DNA of 64,000 nt. Origin: Pseudoscleropodium purum (lineage: Eukaryota > Streptophyta > Bryopsida > Hypnales > Brachytheciaceae). The position numbers were made by a program, and so were the translations under genes. The notes beneath the pieces were generated by a model. The model did not search any database. It saw only the letters and a list, made by a program, of their open reading frames with translations, and was not told where the DNA came from. The stretch lies in the NCBI GenBank assembly GCA_963969395.1, contig OZ017796.1, positions 8,620,501-8,684,500 of the forward strand, given 5' to 3'. Below are positions 24,127 to 35,976 of this stretch, piece after piece. Positions within the stretch are counted from its first letter, which is position 1; the number at the start of each line of letters is the position of its first letter.

Positions 24127-26020
24127 GGGTCCTATGAGTGATTTTGAGAAGATAATACAAGTAATATTTAAATTTCGTATCTTTGTTAAAAGGGAGACTC
24201 TATTTTACCAAAAGTAATTAGAGAAGTTTTGATTGGATCTAAGAGGTGTGGATGGGGGGGTTTGGAAAGTGGTAAAACATGGTATCTCGTGGTTTGTTTG
24301 CCAACAAATTTGGACAATGAAATTTTAGGTTATGCAATCGTAGAAAGGTCTATAAGGTTAGATAGAGTTTAATTGTTTTCCAGTGTACACATGAACCATA
24401 AGACATGGGTCACATATATGATTCCAATGCTATTAATGTTGATTAATGTGGAAGTTATGATTTCTCTAAAGAATTTGAATTGTTGATAAAGTATAGTAAA
24501 AGAACGGAGGCATGTTGTTCCTCTCAACTGAGTTTTTAGAATTATTAGTGGTTATGAGTTCCATCCATAAGTTTAGGCGTTGTTGATAAAGTGCAATATT
24601 TATTAATTTTCAAGTTAATAAATTCAAAAGATAATCTGAATCACTATAGGAAGTGAATTCAAGGAATTGTATTTTGGTTTTGATGGATGGTACATAGGGG
24701 TGCAATGCATGTGGATGTAAAGAATTGTGGAAATGCATCCGATGTTTGGGAATATTTTGGCTTTACATGAATTTCTTTCCCTATATTATTACAAGGTTTG
24801 AAGCTCTTGTTTAATGTATATTCCTAACATTGTTGAAAAAAATGACTCTACATGAGGTTTAAAGTTCTTCAATAATTTGTGTTCTTTATATCATTGAAGA
24901 TAATGACTTGATGGAATGTTTTTACTCTGTACTTTCATCTAAGATTCACGATTGTAATGTTTTTATCTTTAGAGCTCATTGTCATTGTTGTATGACAAAA
25001 GAAACATTCTATCAATTAATTTACTTTCAAAATGTTTAAATTGATTAAAATACATTTTGTATCCCCTCTCCCGGAATTATATATATTTTTACTATTGTTG
25101 TGATTGCAATTGATATGGGATATTGACACCATATCCCATATTAATATTTATATACATACATCATACTATATTGATATACCATATATTATATATCCATATG
25201 TATAGTATATTTCATATTCCAATCCATTAGTATCATATTCAATATATCATATCTTGTATCATAATTACTAATCTCAATAGTCAAGATTGCCAAAGATGGC
25301 ATGATCAATGGATACATCTTTTTCCCAAATTAATAGCATTGGAGTCACAAGAGGCGAATTTTTATCTCACCTACATCAATAGCTGTGGTTTTTTCTACTA
25401 TGGGATGCTAAATGGTCCTAGGCATGTGTGTTTTGCATTTTTTCGCCACATTGCACATTGTATGTTGAATAAGGCAAAGAAACTGTGGCTTTCTGAGGAA
25501 ACCATATGTGGAAAATTGATGAGGTACACAAGTCAATTTTTCATTGGCAGTTAAACTTCTAAAAAAATCTTTGAAAGGGATACACATCTCACTTTTCCAT
25601 TGGTTGAGAAAAAGAGATGTGTGCTTGTGACAATTGAACCCCCACTCCGCCCTCATATCTATATTTCTTTGACATTTGTTTGCTTGCAAATAATATGAGA
25701 TATCTAAAATGTATATTGTATGGCCATATAGATGTCTATATAATTCGTTTGGATATGTATATATGTTATATGTTTCCATTTGTATTTTGTATGTATTTTG
25801 TATTCTACATCAAATTTCTATTTAGTATCTCAGAGCATCAATGATCACAATAATTCCTTGATCCATTACATCACCGGTCCTCATTTCTTTTTAACAATTT
25901 TTAACATGCAGGGAGTTGCTAATGGCGGGGGTGTTTGCCTCCTTTCACCTCATTGCTGGCACTTAAATTTTCAAAAATTTCCAACTCACTAATTCGAATT
26001 TCCATTTTCAATATCTGAAA
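24127..26020. other. Intergenic DNA, no supported gene
   Basis: AT-rich throughout. ATATGGGATAT and ATATCCCATAT form a small inverted repeat at about 25115-25145, followed by ATA-rich low complexity. The - strand frame 25408-25779 (123 codons from ATG) has no motif, signal or splice context and is not called. Confidence 0.35.
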
Positions 26021-26879
26021 GTTTATTCAGTTTTGGACCCCCCAGTCAACGGAGAATTAAATTAATTAAAATTAAAATTAAATTACAGTCAGCATGTTCC
26101 CACTTCAGTTCACCGCAATTTCAGGACAAAAAGTGCTGTGAAAAGCCACGAGGAAGGGGCCAGCAGAAGGGCATGTAGTGCGAATCATTCCTCACGAGAA
26201 GAATCTGAGTGAGAAGATTCGGAGAACCTACGGTAGCTGCGCAGTCAACCTCAGGTCAACATCAGTCCTAACTGAAGTTAATTAAAGTTACTCTGATTAG
26301 TTTACTTTACCTCAATTAGTGAGGGCAAGAAAGTTACTTATTCTTCCACGAGACTAAGGAAGGCGGGAGGTCCATAAAGCGCCCATTTAAGAGCTGAAAC
26401 TGAATTTTGGGGAGGTGAAACTTTTTTGAAATATATTTCACTGAATTTTTCTTGAGAGACAAGGGGATTTGGCATCTAACTAAAGTGGTTATATATTTTT
26501 TGAAGCTTTGTGGAATTAGTTATGAACTATTGAAGTTGGAATAGGAATGAGGCTTTAAAATCACCCACCTCTTAAAACATACATTATTGGTACAACAAAC
26601 AAGCAATGTATACAAATAGTGTACATTTGAAGACGTGGGCAATTTTAGAGCCTGAGCGCTTTAAGAATTTTCTACTTCCATGTCACTACAAATGATATTC
26701 TTTGGACTAAAGATGAATACAATGTATGAATATTTTAACTTGCACTTCTAACTTTCATTAGTTGAAAGTAGTGTGACATCAATAAACTATATACATATGC
26801 TTAAATAGGATAAATCATTATAACTACATATTCTTGAAAAAAAAAATTAAAAATTACAATACAAAGTGATTTAGTATAT
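26021..26879. other. GC-richer island then AT-rich DNA, no gene recognised
   Basis: From about 26030 to 26400 the base composition rises, with several GGTCAAC/AGTCAAC words and AATTAA repeats. No frame or splice pattern could be supported. It may be a relic of a gene or of a GC-rich repeat. Confidence 0.3.
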
Positions 26880-27150
26880 ACTAGTGTACCCTGAGCCGTT
26901 GCCACAATCAAAACAAAAGAAAAAATAATTTTCTAATTTTTTTAATTTGTACAAATTTCAAAAATCAATAACTTTCACGTCGTAGGTCGGAATGCCATGA
27001 AAAGTGACAAAACCAATCCCATGCACCCTTCCTTGCCAAGGGCTTTCCATTTAATCCAAACATACACACAGGAGATACACAATCTAGGAGATCTCAACAT
27101 GACAAGCAAATAAGTAAGCAAACAAACAAATAGCCTAACTTAATAGAAGG
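26880..27150 (-). repeat. Left end unit of the Tc1/mariner-like element
   Basis: Inverted relative to 30038-30326. Shared blocks are CTAGTGT(A/G)CCCTG, CGTTGCCAC or CATTGCCAC, ATAACTTTCAC, TAGGTC, GCACCCTTCCTTG, AGCTTTCCA-like text, GGAGATTTCA-like text and CAAACAAAC. The start of a second unit (ATCACACTATTTGGC) follows. Confidence 0.65.
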
Positions 27151-28129
27151 ATCACACTATTTGGCAACATGGGGTGGCAGTGGGGCTTTTTACTCCCCAA
27201 ATTGAAAGACTTCTTCAACGTTTTCATTGGAAGAGTGCTTAACAACTATTGTAGAATGGAAATTTATAGCCTATTAAGCACTATAAATTAGATTGAAGTC
27301 ATAGTAGAAGGTATATTGGTAGAAGGATATGCCTTCTACCCATAGGAGGTCAAAGAGGGAGACGGGAAGCAAATGTTATGTATAATAGATTCTCCAAAAA
27401 GAATTATAATTCTTATTGTAGGGCTTTGATGTTCATGAAAAGATTATTGTTGGCCAACTAGAACTAGTTCCTTTGATCTAAAATGCATTTCCACCAAAGT
27501 AATTGCAGTTTGTCTAGCTATCAATGGTCATTAATCCGCACCAATTAATCATGGAAAAATGTCACAAATTAGAGAATATTATTAGATTTAGTAAAATGTG
27601 TTGTTACAAGTTTAGAAATGGATATTTGATTGTTGAACTACTTGTGATGCTTCTATGGTAATTGTTCACTGTACTTCATAGTGCTTGAAGGTCCAAAGAG
27701 TAGAACATCAACTTTTATTATAGTATAATAAGTGCCATTACAAGAAGTTAACTTGCATTAGAGGATTTTTGAGGTCAAAACAAGGTTGTAAGTTCCCCAA
27801 CCCCAAAAACATTGTGAACACAACCAATAATGTAGTTTGACGTGGCCAAGAGAGTACCACATGATTTCTTCCAAAAAATTAATTTTTTTTCAACTTCTTT
27901 TTGCATTTTAAGAATTAATTAATTTAAAAAAAGATTCTGACAGTCGTTGTACCCTTTGCTACAAGGGAACAATGATGGAAACAGGCCCAAAATGGCTTCT
28001 TATTGCCCTCAAATCTCCTTTAATTTACATAAAAGAATTGTTCTTGTTGGCCTTATAGGATTCTAACTATTCTTTTTGTTGTTACAAGATCAATTGATAA
28101 ACACTTGAGAAGTTAGAATTGAGCACCAT

Positions 28130-28949
28130 GACATATATAATGTTGAATACCAAGGAAAAGAGTCACATTGTGGTGATGCATGAGGGTGGGATGAAATGCA
28201 AGGACATTGGAGTAGTCTCAAATGTTCAATTCCTTACTCAACCATTTCCATTGTTTCAACAAATTGGAAGGTCTATCAAAGTGTAGAGTCCTTGAAAAAT
28301 CAATGTGGTAGGCATTGAAAAATGTTTGATTATAGTGCTAAGATGTTGTTGAGTTTGTTACCAACAATAGACAACCATTATCAAAAATATCAAGCCACTT
28401 GAATGTATGTTGTAATACAATATGTCATACATGTACGTGAGATGGGCTTGCATTTGACCAAGCTCATGGAAGTTTGACTTTTGAAGATTGGTGCAATGTG
28501 ATTTGGTCAAATGAATCATCATTTGAAAATGGTAAGAATTCAAAGCAAATTAGAATGTGGCAAAAATCATATGAAAGATACGAATGGGATTGTATAGTGC
28601 CATTTTTCAAATCTAGTCTTACTTCAAAGATGGTTTGGGGTGAATTCAGTGGCTTTGATAATTGCCATTTTGTTATTATACCTCCTAAGAGAATTTTGTG
28701 ACTCTTGTTTACAAGAGAACATTAATTTTGTTTTACTTTTTTGCACTACCATGTTCGGTAGTTGGCACTTATGGAAGATGGCACTCTAGTCCATCACAAC
28801 TTACTTCTATTGCTATAGAGACAAACTTGTGGTGTGACAAAACCAATTTGCCCTACAAACTCTTAAGATTTGAACCTAATAGAGAATGTATAAAGACTAT
28901 CAAAAAAATTTTGCAATGTTGTCATAGACCAAGAAACAAGGAGGATTGA
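28130..28949 (+). pseudogene. Tc1/mariner (DDE_3-type) transposase relic
   Basis: The N-terminal helix-turn-helix-like text reads EKSHIVVMHEGGMKCKDIGV (about 28155-28215). The open stretch 28474-28701 carries EDWCNVIWSNESSFENG, which matches the W..VI(W/F)SDES.F block (here SN for SD, so the first catalytic Asp is changed). It continues with C.VPFFKSSLTSKMVWGEFS, as in the family. Downstream a shifted frame gives LMEDGTLVHH, matching (F/M)(Q/M)DNAP.H, and a PNRE-like remnant of the PDLNPIE box. Frame breaks and lost acidic residues make it inactive. Confidence 0.75.
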
Positions 28950-29147
28950 ATGGTGCAAATTATTTCAGTGTGTGCAATTCAACATCTCTAGAGCAACTCC
29001 ACACCTTCATTAAAAGTATGCATGATAAAAATGCAAGCAATTCTTTCATCAAAAGGAATGGCAACACTACTTAGATGATAGACATTGTATTATTTTGATT
29101 TTTTTAATAAATTTTATCATTGTATGATACTGTTATCAACATCAACA

Positions 29148-30326
29148 ATACCCTTAAGATAGGTTGTTTGTTTTGTTTTGTTTGATATGTTGAGATCTAA
29201 CAAACTATAAGGTATTCAATAGTGTTCCTGGTACCGCTTAAAAACTATTTGCTCAAAGGGGTGCATGGACTTTGTTTCGTGGCATTCCAACTTATATGCA
29301 AAAGTTATTGAATTTTAAATTTTTTATGAATCGCAAAATAGAATTAAATTATCCTTAATATTGGAAAATTCTTTACTTTTGCATTGCATATCCAAACACC
29401 ATGAGACAAAGTCTTTGCACTTCTTTGTGGCTAAGGCTTTCTATTCATACCAATTTCATGTCATTTGGACCTAAGGTGTACAAGTTATGGATTTTTTTAA
29501 TTAAAAATTTGAATTATTGAATTTCAAAGTTTTAATGGATTAAAAAAATGAAAAAATTACTTCTACTTTTATTTTAGTTATGGTTTGAGGGACACTAGTC
29601 CATACCCTTAAATTAGGTTGTTTATTTTATACGTTGAGATCTAACAAACCATAAGGCGTTTGATGGCGTTCTTAGTACTCCTCAAAATATCTTTGCTCAA
29701 AGGGATGCATAGACTATGTATCATGGTGTTTCAACTTTTAGGGCAATAGTTATTGAATTTCAAATTTTTTATGAATAAAAAAATAGAATTAAATCATCCT
29801 TAATTTTGAAAATTTTATAACTTTTGCATTGCATGTCCAAATGCCATGAAACAAAGTATTTGCACTATTTTGTGGGTAAGGCTTTCTATTCATGCCAATT
29901 TTGTGGCAATTGGATCTATATTGTAGAAGTCATGAATTTTTTTTCAATTAAATTGAATTAAAAAAATTGAATTATTAAATTTCAAAGTATGAAAATTTTA
30001 TTACTGTGGTTGTGGCAATGGTACAAGGCACACTAGTCCATACCTTAAAGTAGGTTGTTTGATTGTTTTATTTATTTATTTGTTTGTTTGTTACAATGAA
30101 ATCTCCTAAACTATGTGTCTCCCGGACGTGTTTTTGGGAACCATTAGGCAGTTGGAAAGCTCTCTACAAGGAAGGGTGCTTAGACCTTGTTTCGAGGCAT
30201 TGGGACCTACAAAGTGAAAGTTATGGATTTTTTTAAAGCTATTTTTGGATCTTAAATAAATTATAAATTATACAAAATAACTTTTACTTTTATTTTGACC
30301 GTGGCAATGGAACAGGGCACACTAGT
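29148..30326 (+). repeat. Three direct copies of the right end unit
   Basis: Units of about 452, 438 and 289 bp each begin with (CC)ATACC(C)TTAAA.TAGGTTGTTT and end with GG(C/A)ACACTAGT or GGGACACTAGT. Each contains a GCTCAAAGG..TGCAT or GAAGGGTGCTTAGAC block and a CTTTGTTTC..GGCATT block. The third is the shortest. Confidence 0.65.
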
Positions 30327-30535
30327 TTAGTGATGAAAACATATTATTTATATTGTATGACCATCTTTCCAACGCACTTTACTTTTTCTTTACAATACAG
30401 ATTGTGAATTGCTGCATTTCTTTTCAGCCTACCTTTAGGAGCTTTTCATCTGAAGTTCCTCACTGGATATCTTTATTTTTTGGGGGGTTCTGATTCACCT
30501 TGGGAGATTTGAAATTGGAATAAATTGGGGATCCT
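30327..30535. other. Short intergenic stretch, no gene seen
   Basis: Transition from AT-rich to GC-richer DNA; nothing recognised. Confidence 0.3.
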
Positions 30536-30567
30536 ACTCCACTCCACTCCACTCCACTCCACTCCAC
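30536..30567. repeat. (ACTCC)n microsatellite
   Basis: Six tandem ACTCC units, followed by degenerate ACTTT/ACTCT units. Confidence 0.85.
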
Positions 30568-30719
30568 TTTACTCTACTAGTCTACTGTCGAGTCCAGTGC
30601 AGTGCAGGGCTAGCTCCTCCAGGCTTCAGTTGGGACAGTTGGTGAAGTCCATCATGACCGTCTGTCTGTCCATACGTACATCGGTAAGTTAATATGAAGT
30701 GACTCCTCTCACTCACCCC

Positions 30720-30772
30720 ACTTCCAGACTTCCAGGGCTTCCAGGGCTTCCAGATTTCCGGACTTCCAGGTC
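30720..30772. repeat. Short tandem repeat of CTTCCAGGG-type units
   Basis: CTTCCAGA, CTTCCAGGG, CTTCCAGGG, CTTCCAGA and CTTCCAGG follow one another in a GC-richer island. Confidence 0.7.
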
Positions 30773-30792
30773 TGGCATGCACTGGTGTGTCC

Positions 30793-31344
30793 TCAAATAG
30801 CCACCCTAAGTTCCTTCTTTTCCTGCGTCCCCCAGGTACCCAGCTTGCCCCGCTTGCCCCGCGCCAGTACCAGTATTATAATAATAATAATAAGGTACAG
30901 CAAGAGTATTTCCCCACAGAATAAGAAGCTGAATTCGTGGCATGCTTCTCCAGAATGAGTCACCAGGCTTTTATCGTGCACTGAAATCCAGTACAGGATG
31001 TGCCCCTTGAACCGGTAGTTGCCCCCTATTCTCGGGCTGCTTTCTCCAACTCCCATCACTCTCACCAGGGAGTGTCTGAGACTAACTTACCGCAATGGAG
31101 GAGAGATGAATCCCCGCCTGTATAATATATACAACTTGTTATTACATCCGTTGGTCAGTCCTGGCTTGGTGGTGCATGGGAAAGTCCGTGTCCGAACATT
31201 GATGTTTTCGACGAAAGAATAAAACTCTCGAGACGCAACTTGCAGCGAGAATTGAATCTCTCCGTCTTCGACAGAAAGGAGAGGCACTGGGCGAGTGGCG
31301 TACATACCCGAGCTTGGTATCTGAAGACCGACCTCCGTCATCAT
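30793..31344 (-). other. Possible small spliced gene of unknown function
   Basis: An ATG-initiated - strand frame from 31344 has coding-like codon use (MMTEVGLQIPSSG, then LLSVEDGEIQFSLQVASREF). It runs into a strong donor-like GTAAGT at 31090-31085. Joining it to a CAG at 30931-30929 keeps the frame and gives a hydrophobic run rich in Ile followed by KRGK, like a single membrane anchor. The Ile run comes from an ATT-type microsatellite and the acceptor has a poor pyrimidine tract, so the second exon is doubtful. No family was recognised and no promoter was confirmed. Confidence 0.15.
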
Positions 31345-33290
31345 TTCAAGCTGAGCTAAGCTAAGTTAAGCACCTTTCCTTGGTATTGGCAAATCCCCTT
31401 TCAGACATTCTGCTCGAGTTCAAGTGGTAGGGATTGGTGGTAAGGTTGAAGTTATTACTCTGCTTCCATTTGCTCAGTCACTCTTGGTGAAGCTGATCGA
31501 TACGGGATCCCTCCCTGCCTACCTGAGATAAATAATACGGAGTAGTATTTTTCATTTGGTGTCAGTATTCCCGTGCACTGTGCAAAGAGTAGGAAGAGAT
31601 TCCCCTCTCGCCCAACCATGTGAAAACCCCAGCCAGTCGAGTCGAGTCCAGGCTAGTAAAAATATCCTTTTATTCTGCACTATTCGCATGCTAAACAGAA
31701 TCAAAGTCTCCCTCCCGGCCGTCCTGCCCCTGCTCCTGCTCCTGTCCTGAACTGTAGAGGCCCTCCATCACTCTTACTGCCTGTCAACGTAATAATAATA
31801 AGTCCTGTATCTACCCTAAATCCACCCTAAAATAACAATAAGAAGTCAAAGGGAGGGAGCTGATCTGATGCAGTGATGAGGCAGCTGCCAAAAGGAATGA
31901 GGCTCTGCATCACGCAACTGATCAGGTGAGGAAGAGTCAATCACCACCGCCCACATGGCGTATTCCAGGAGGACAGCCTGCCCCAGCAGGCTCCTCACTC
32001 ATGAGATCAGGGAGGGAGTCGCCGCCCCGGCGGACGGACGGACTGACTGACTGACGTCGCCGCTGTAGCACGAAAGCCCAGTTCAGTTCAGTTCCAGTTC
32101 AGGTCGTCAGTTCAGTTTCTTGTTCCCCTTTATAATTGTCTGGGAATTGAAGACCCTGCAAGTGAGTGAGCAACTGAGCATATCCCCCTCACGCCCCTGC
32201 ACATGACCCTGCATATTCTGCTGCCCACTTGATGGGGATCCCGGCATCATCGTACTGTACGTGCTCATTCACACTGCTCCTGGAGCCCTGGACCCCTCCA
32301 GGGAATCTCCGTCAATCATTTTCTGGAGTGGCGTCGTGGAAGGAAGGAAACTGCTGCCGTGACGGACGGACGGAGGGACGGAGGGAGGGCTGTGAACTCC
32401 CTCCCTCACTAAACTCACTCCCCGCGCCTGCTGCTGCGGGGGTCGTGACGGAGCCCAAATGAGGCTCGGCGTTCAGTTCCGTCACTGGAAGGAAGGAAGG
32501 AATGTGGCTAGGCAAGAAAGGAAAAAGAAAATTAAAGACTAAAATTGAAGGACCAAGCTTTTTGAATTTAAAAAAGAAAAGAAAAAGAAAAGAGAGAACA
32601 GAGAGAACAGAGAGAGATGGTACTAATGACCATTTGTTTCCAAGAAATAAATGAATGATGAGAGTGACTAGCTATTTGAATTATTTTGTAAAAAATGATG
32701 ACTTAAATGATTTAATGAGCCCTAATATTATGATTTGATTTGATTTTCCTTTTCCTCTTTCTTTGAAACATCAATAACCTTCAATTAAAAGTAGGGGAGA
32801 AAGAAGAGAAGAAAAAAAAATCATCAATTGGAGAACACCTAATAGAGCTAAATAAGGAGGCTTAGACCGGACTTGGGCAAATTGATCACAAGTTGACAAG
32901 TGTTTACGTGGGCAATCTCCTCATTGTCAAAAATTTTAACAAAAAATAGGTATTCCTCGTAGCGCTTCCCCTTTCTAGTCAACTTGTTTTTTTTTGTAAG
33001 GAATTCCCTCCACTTCAATGATTGCTCTATACCAAATGAATCCTTTAAAAGACTATACAAAACCAAAAAACACTCTAATTTTTTTTTTGGTACATGTCAA
33101 AGTAGTAGAGGACATGATTAGTGTGAGAATGAATTCAAACACAACCCAAGCATACAAAATGGAAAAGTTGTCCACTACAATGAAGATGGCATCTACAATC
33201 TTAATTGGAAGAGTTGGCTACTGAATGCAAATGAATGGGCTTGGCTAGGCTATTTTTTCTACTACACTATTTGTTCACCAACTAAATAGA
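31345..33290. other. GC-richer island, no gene established
   Basis: CpG-containing sequence with short repeats: GGACGGACGGACTGACTGACTGAC at about 32030-32055, CAGTTCAGTTC at about 32090-32115, GGACGGACGGAGGGACGGAG at about 32365, and GAAAAAGAAAA/AGAGAGAACAG purine runs at about 32518-32620. A TATAAAG-like word on the - strand (about 32131) could be a promoter for the 31-kb frame. Composition returns to AT-rich after 32.5 kb. Confidence 0.3.
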
Positions 33291-34345
33291 AATGTGGAAT
33301 CCTAGCGAGTGCTATCTTTCCATACCATCCAAGCTACCTAATTTGGGATTTGCTGTTGAGATGTCTCCATTCCAACAACTTTTTAGAATCGTGGCCAGTG
33401 CTATCTTTCTATGTCGCCCAAGCTACCTAATTTGGGATTTGCTATTGAGATGTCTCCATTCCAACAGCTTTTTAGAATTGTGGCCAGTGTTGTCTTTCTA
33501 TGTCGTCCAAGCCGCCCAATTTGGAATTTGTTGTTGAGATGTCTCCAATCCAACAACTTATTAGAATCTTCACTAATGTTGTCTTTCTATGCCGCCTAAG
33601 ATGCCCAATTTGGGATTTGGTGTTGAGATGTCTCCATTCAACAACTTATTAGACAATGATAGCATGAATAGTAGACAACTAAATAGAAATGTCAACATCC
33701 TCACCAAATTCTGAACTTGGCACAGAATCTTGGTTAGTGTTGTCTTTCCATGCTGCCCAAGCTACCCAAGCCACCCAATTTGGAATTTGCTATTGAGATG
33801 TCTCCATTCCAACAACTGATTAGACAAATGATAAGAGTAGCATGAATAGTAGACAACGAAATAGAAATGTGGACAGGCTCTCTAAATTATGAGCTTGGCA
33901 CAGAATCATGGCCAATACTATCTTTCTATATTGCCCAAGCCACCTAATTTGGGATTTGTTGTTGAGATGTCTCCATTCTAATAATTTATTAGAATCTTGG
34001 CCAGCGTTGTCTTTCTATGCCACCTAAACCACCCAATTTGGGATTTATTACTAAAATATCTCTATTCCAAGAATTGATTAGACAAGTGATAATAGTAGCA
34101 TGAATAGTAAACAATTAAATAGAAATGTGGACATACTCACTAAATTATGAATTTGGCACGGAATCTTGGCCAGTGCTGTCTTTTTGTGCCATCTAATTTA
34201 GAATTTGTTGCTAAATTTTCTCCATTCCAATAACTTATTAGAATTCTTTCCATTCCGCCTAAACCACCCAATTTGGGATTTACTATTGAGATGTCTTCAT
34301 TCCAACAACTTATTAGACAAGTGATAATAGTAGCATGAATAATGA
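33291..34345. repeat. 89-bp tandem repeat array with longer composite units
   Basis: The phrase GAGATGTCTCCATTCCAACA recurs at about 33358, 33447, 33536, 33625, 33795, 33964 and, degenerate, at 34050-34290. The first spacings are 89 bases. The larger spacings (about 160-170) contain an extra block (GATAATAGTAGCATGAATAGTAG-like, then AAATAGAAATGTGG). Each unit also carries GTCTTTCTATG.CGCC.AA and CCAATTTGGGATTT. Short frames across it are by-products of the repeat. Confidence 0.85.
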
Positions 34346-35597
34346 TAAAACTTGGAAAATTTGAATTCGTATTTGCAATTAGAGGGCCCAAATTCCATAG
34401 GAGGGCTGAAGAAATTTAAAATAAAAACAAAAAAAACACGGCATCCAATAAGGGGTCAAGTTTTTTTTATATATTTTTATTCCTTAACTGGGGTCATGAC
34501 GGAGGTATATGTGTTCAAATCCCTCACTTACCTTTAATCACAGTGCAAACTCACGCCTTCCTTGAGATTGGATTCTTGGTGATTTTCTCATGTACAAGAA
34601 AAATTTCGTGCCTCCTTTTTTTTGCAAATATCTTCCAAACTTGGAGCCCCAAACTCAAGCTGGCTATATTTTGGTTCCCATTTCTTTTGAGTGAGTGAGG
34701 GGAATAAAGCCCCCCCCCCCCCCCCCTGCCACGTCATATTCCCTGCCATTCAGTTCCCCCAATTTTACATTCCTTTTTCCTACTATGATACAAAACCGGA
34801 AAAAGAAGAAGAAAGGAAAAAGTAGTATCATATACTTCGGTAAGCCTGAACCCTAAAATTGGAACCCGCGTGCTCAATAATACACAGTACCACTCGAATG
34901 TGACACTCAGTTTTTTTCTTTAGACTTAGCCATCGTCCCAATTTCAGTCTTGACGTACGTTACTGGTTAATTTTACTAAGATTGACGTACGTTAACTTAT
35001 TCCTGGTTAATTCCGCCACTACTCAGATTGACGTACGTTAACTGACTGGTTGATTTTATTATAGGGAATGAGCTAAGAAAAGAAACCCAGCATGGAATGA
35101 TTCCAAGAAAAATGGAAACCTGTCCTTTTTAGGGGAAAAAAGAGAGACGGGTGGCTAGTGTCAGTCCCCCCCCCCCCCCCCCCCCCTATGCTACTGTTCC
35201 CCGTCAGATCCGTCCACCACCCGTTGGCGGGCACTGTACCCAAGTTGCCACATACTCAGGCAGGCAACATAACTTATTGGCCCCCCATTATTAGGAGCAC
35301 TATAGTAAAGGTAGTACCTTAAGGTAGTGTGGGGCGGTAAACCCGTCGTACGAACTGGCTGGCTGGGCCCAAGTGAGCGGCCAGGGAGGATTGACCCCTC
35401 TATACTGCCCCATGTTTTACCCTCCTAGAAAACCCTGAAATTTTTTATTTGCCACATACAATCACATTTGCAAATTCTGAATTCATATTTGCCGACAAAT
35501 ACCCGAAATTTGCAAGGGGTTACGATGAAATATAAAATTTAAGCACACAAAAATAGGAGGCAATTTATGAGCAAGGAGAATTTATCCCTTGGGAAAA
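34346..35597. other. Intergenic DNA with poly-C tracts and repeat pieces
   Basis: It contains C17 at 34710-34726, C21 at 35166-35186, a GAAAAAGAAGAAGAAAG purine run at about 34798, three ACGTACGT sites (listed separately) and, at 35433-35510, a single arm of the inverted-repeat family seen at 35598-35976. No gene was supported. Confidence 0.5.
34950..35040. promoter_or_regulatory. Three TTGACGTACGTTA sites
   Basis: Exact copies lie at 34950-34962, 34982-34994 and 35028-35040. Each is followed within about 20 bases by CTGGTTAATT or CTGGTTGATT. The core ACGTACGT is palindromic and carries two overlapping ACGT boxes, which plant bZIP factors can bind. They may be either a regulatory cluster or a decayed tandem repeat; no nearby gene supports the first reading. 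Confidence 0.35.
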
Positions 35598-35976
35598 CAC
35601 AAGAATTTTTTTATTTATTTGCCACACATGATAAAATTTGCAGATTATGAATTCCTATTTGCAATCAGAGGCGCCAAATTAGCTTACCCAGAGCTAAGAG
35701 AGGTGCAGAAAACGAAATTTCATTCACCTTGTTGTGCCCCCCATTTTATAGGATGGGGTTTAGCATACTTTGTGTGGGCCAAAGGAGGACTGACTCCTCT
35801 ATTGCCTCGCTAGAGGGTAAATGTCAAAATTTCCCCCTATTTTGAGCCACTTAAATTTTGCATTTCATCACCAATTCTAGCTAATATGGGGTCTTTGATT
35901 GCAAACATGAATTCAGAATTTGCAAATTTTTATCATATGTGGCAAACAACAAATTCCAGTGTTTTCGACAAGGCCG
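35598..35976. mobile_element. Inverted-repeat (MITE-like) element, about 380 bp
   Basis: The left arm (from TTGGGAAAACACAAGAATTT through TTTGCCACACATGATAAAAT and AATCAGAGGCGCCAAATTAG) pairs with the inverse of 35880-35976 (TTTGCCACATATGATAAAAA, TTGCAATCAAAGACCCC, ATTAGC) over about 95-100 bases. The exact borders are uncertain. Single arms occur at 8610-8700 and 35433-35510. Confidence 0.55.

Larger units (their letters stand above)
26880..30326 (+). mobile_element. Tc1/mariner-type element with repeated, inverted ends
   Basis: A decayed transposase relic (28130-28949) sits between one end unit on the left (26880-27150) and three direct copies of the same unit in inverted orientation on the right (29148-29599, 29600-30037, 30038-30326). 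Outer edges read ACTAGTGTACCCTG on the left and, inverted, ACTAGTGTGCCCTG on the right. The layout recalls the inverted-repeat/direct-repeat ends of some Tc1-like elements. A clean TA duplication could not be confirmed. Confidence 0.6.

Noticed and set aside
25408..25779. 123-codon - strand ORF starting with ATG
   Set aside because: AT-driven composition, no recognisable domain, no signal peptide and no neighbouring exon; chance is sufficient.
33292..33599. Overlapping + strand frames with repeated peptide blocks
   Set aside because: They come from the 89-bp tandem repeat, whose length is not a multiple of three, and have no gene context.
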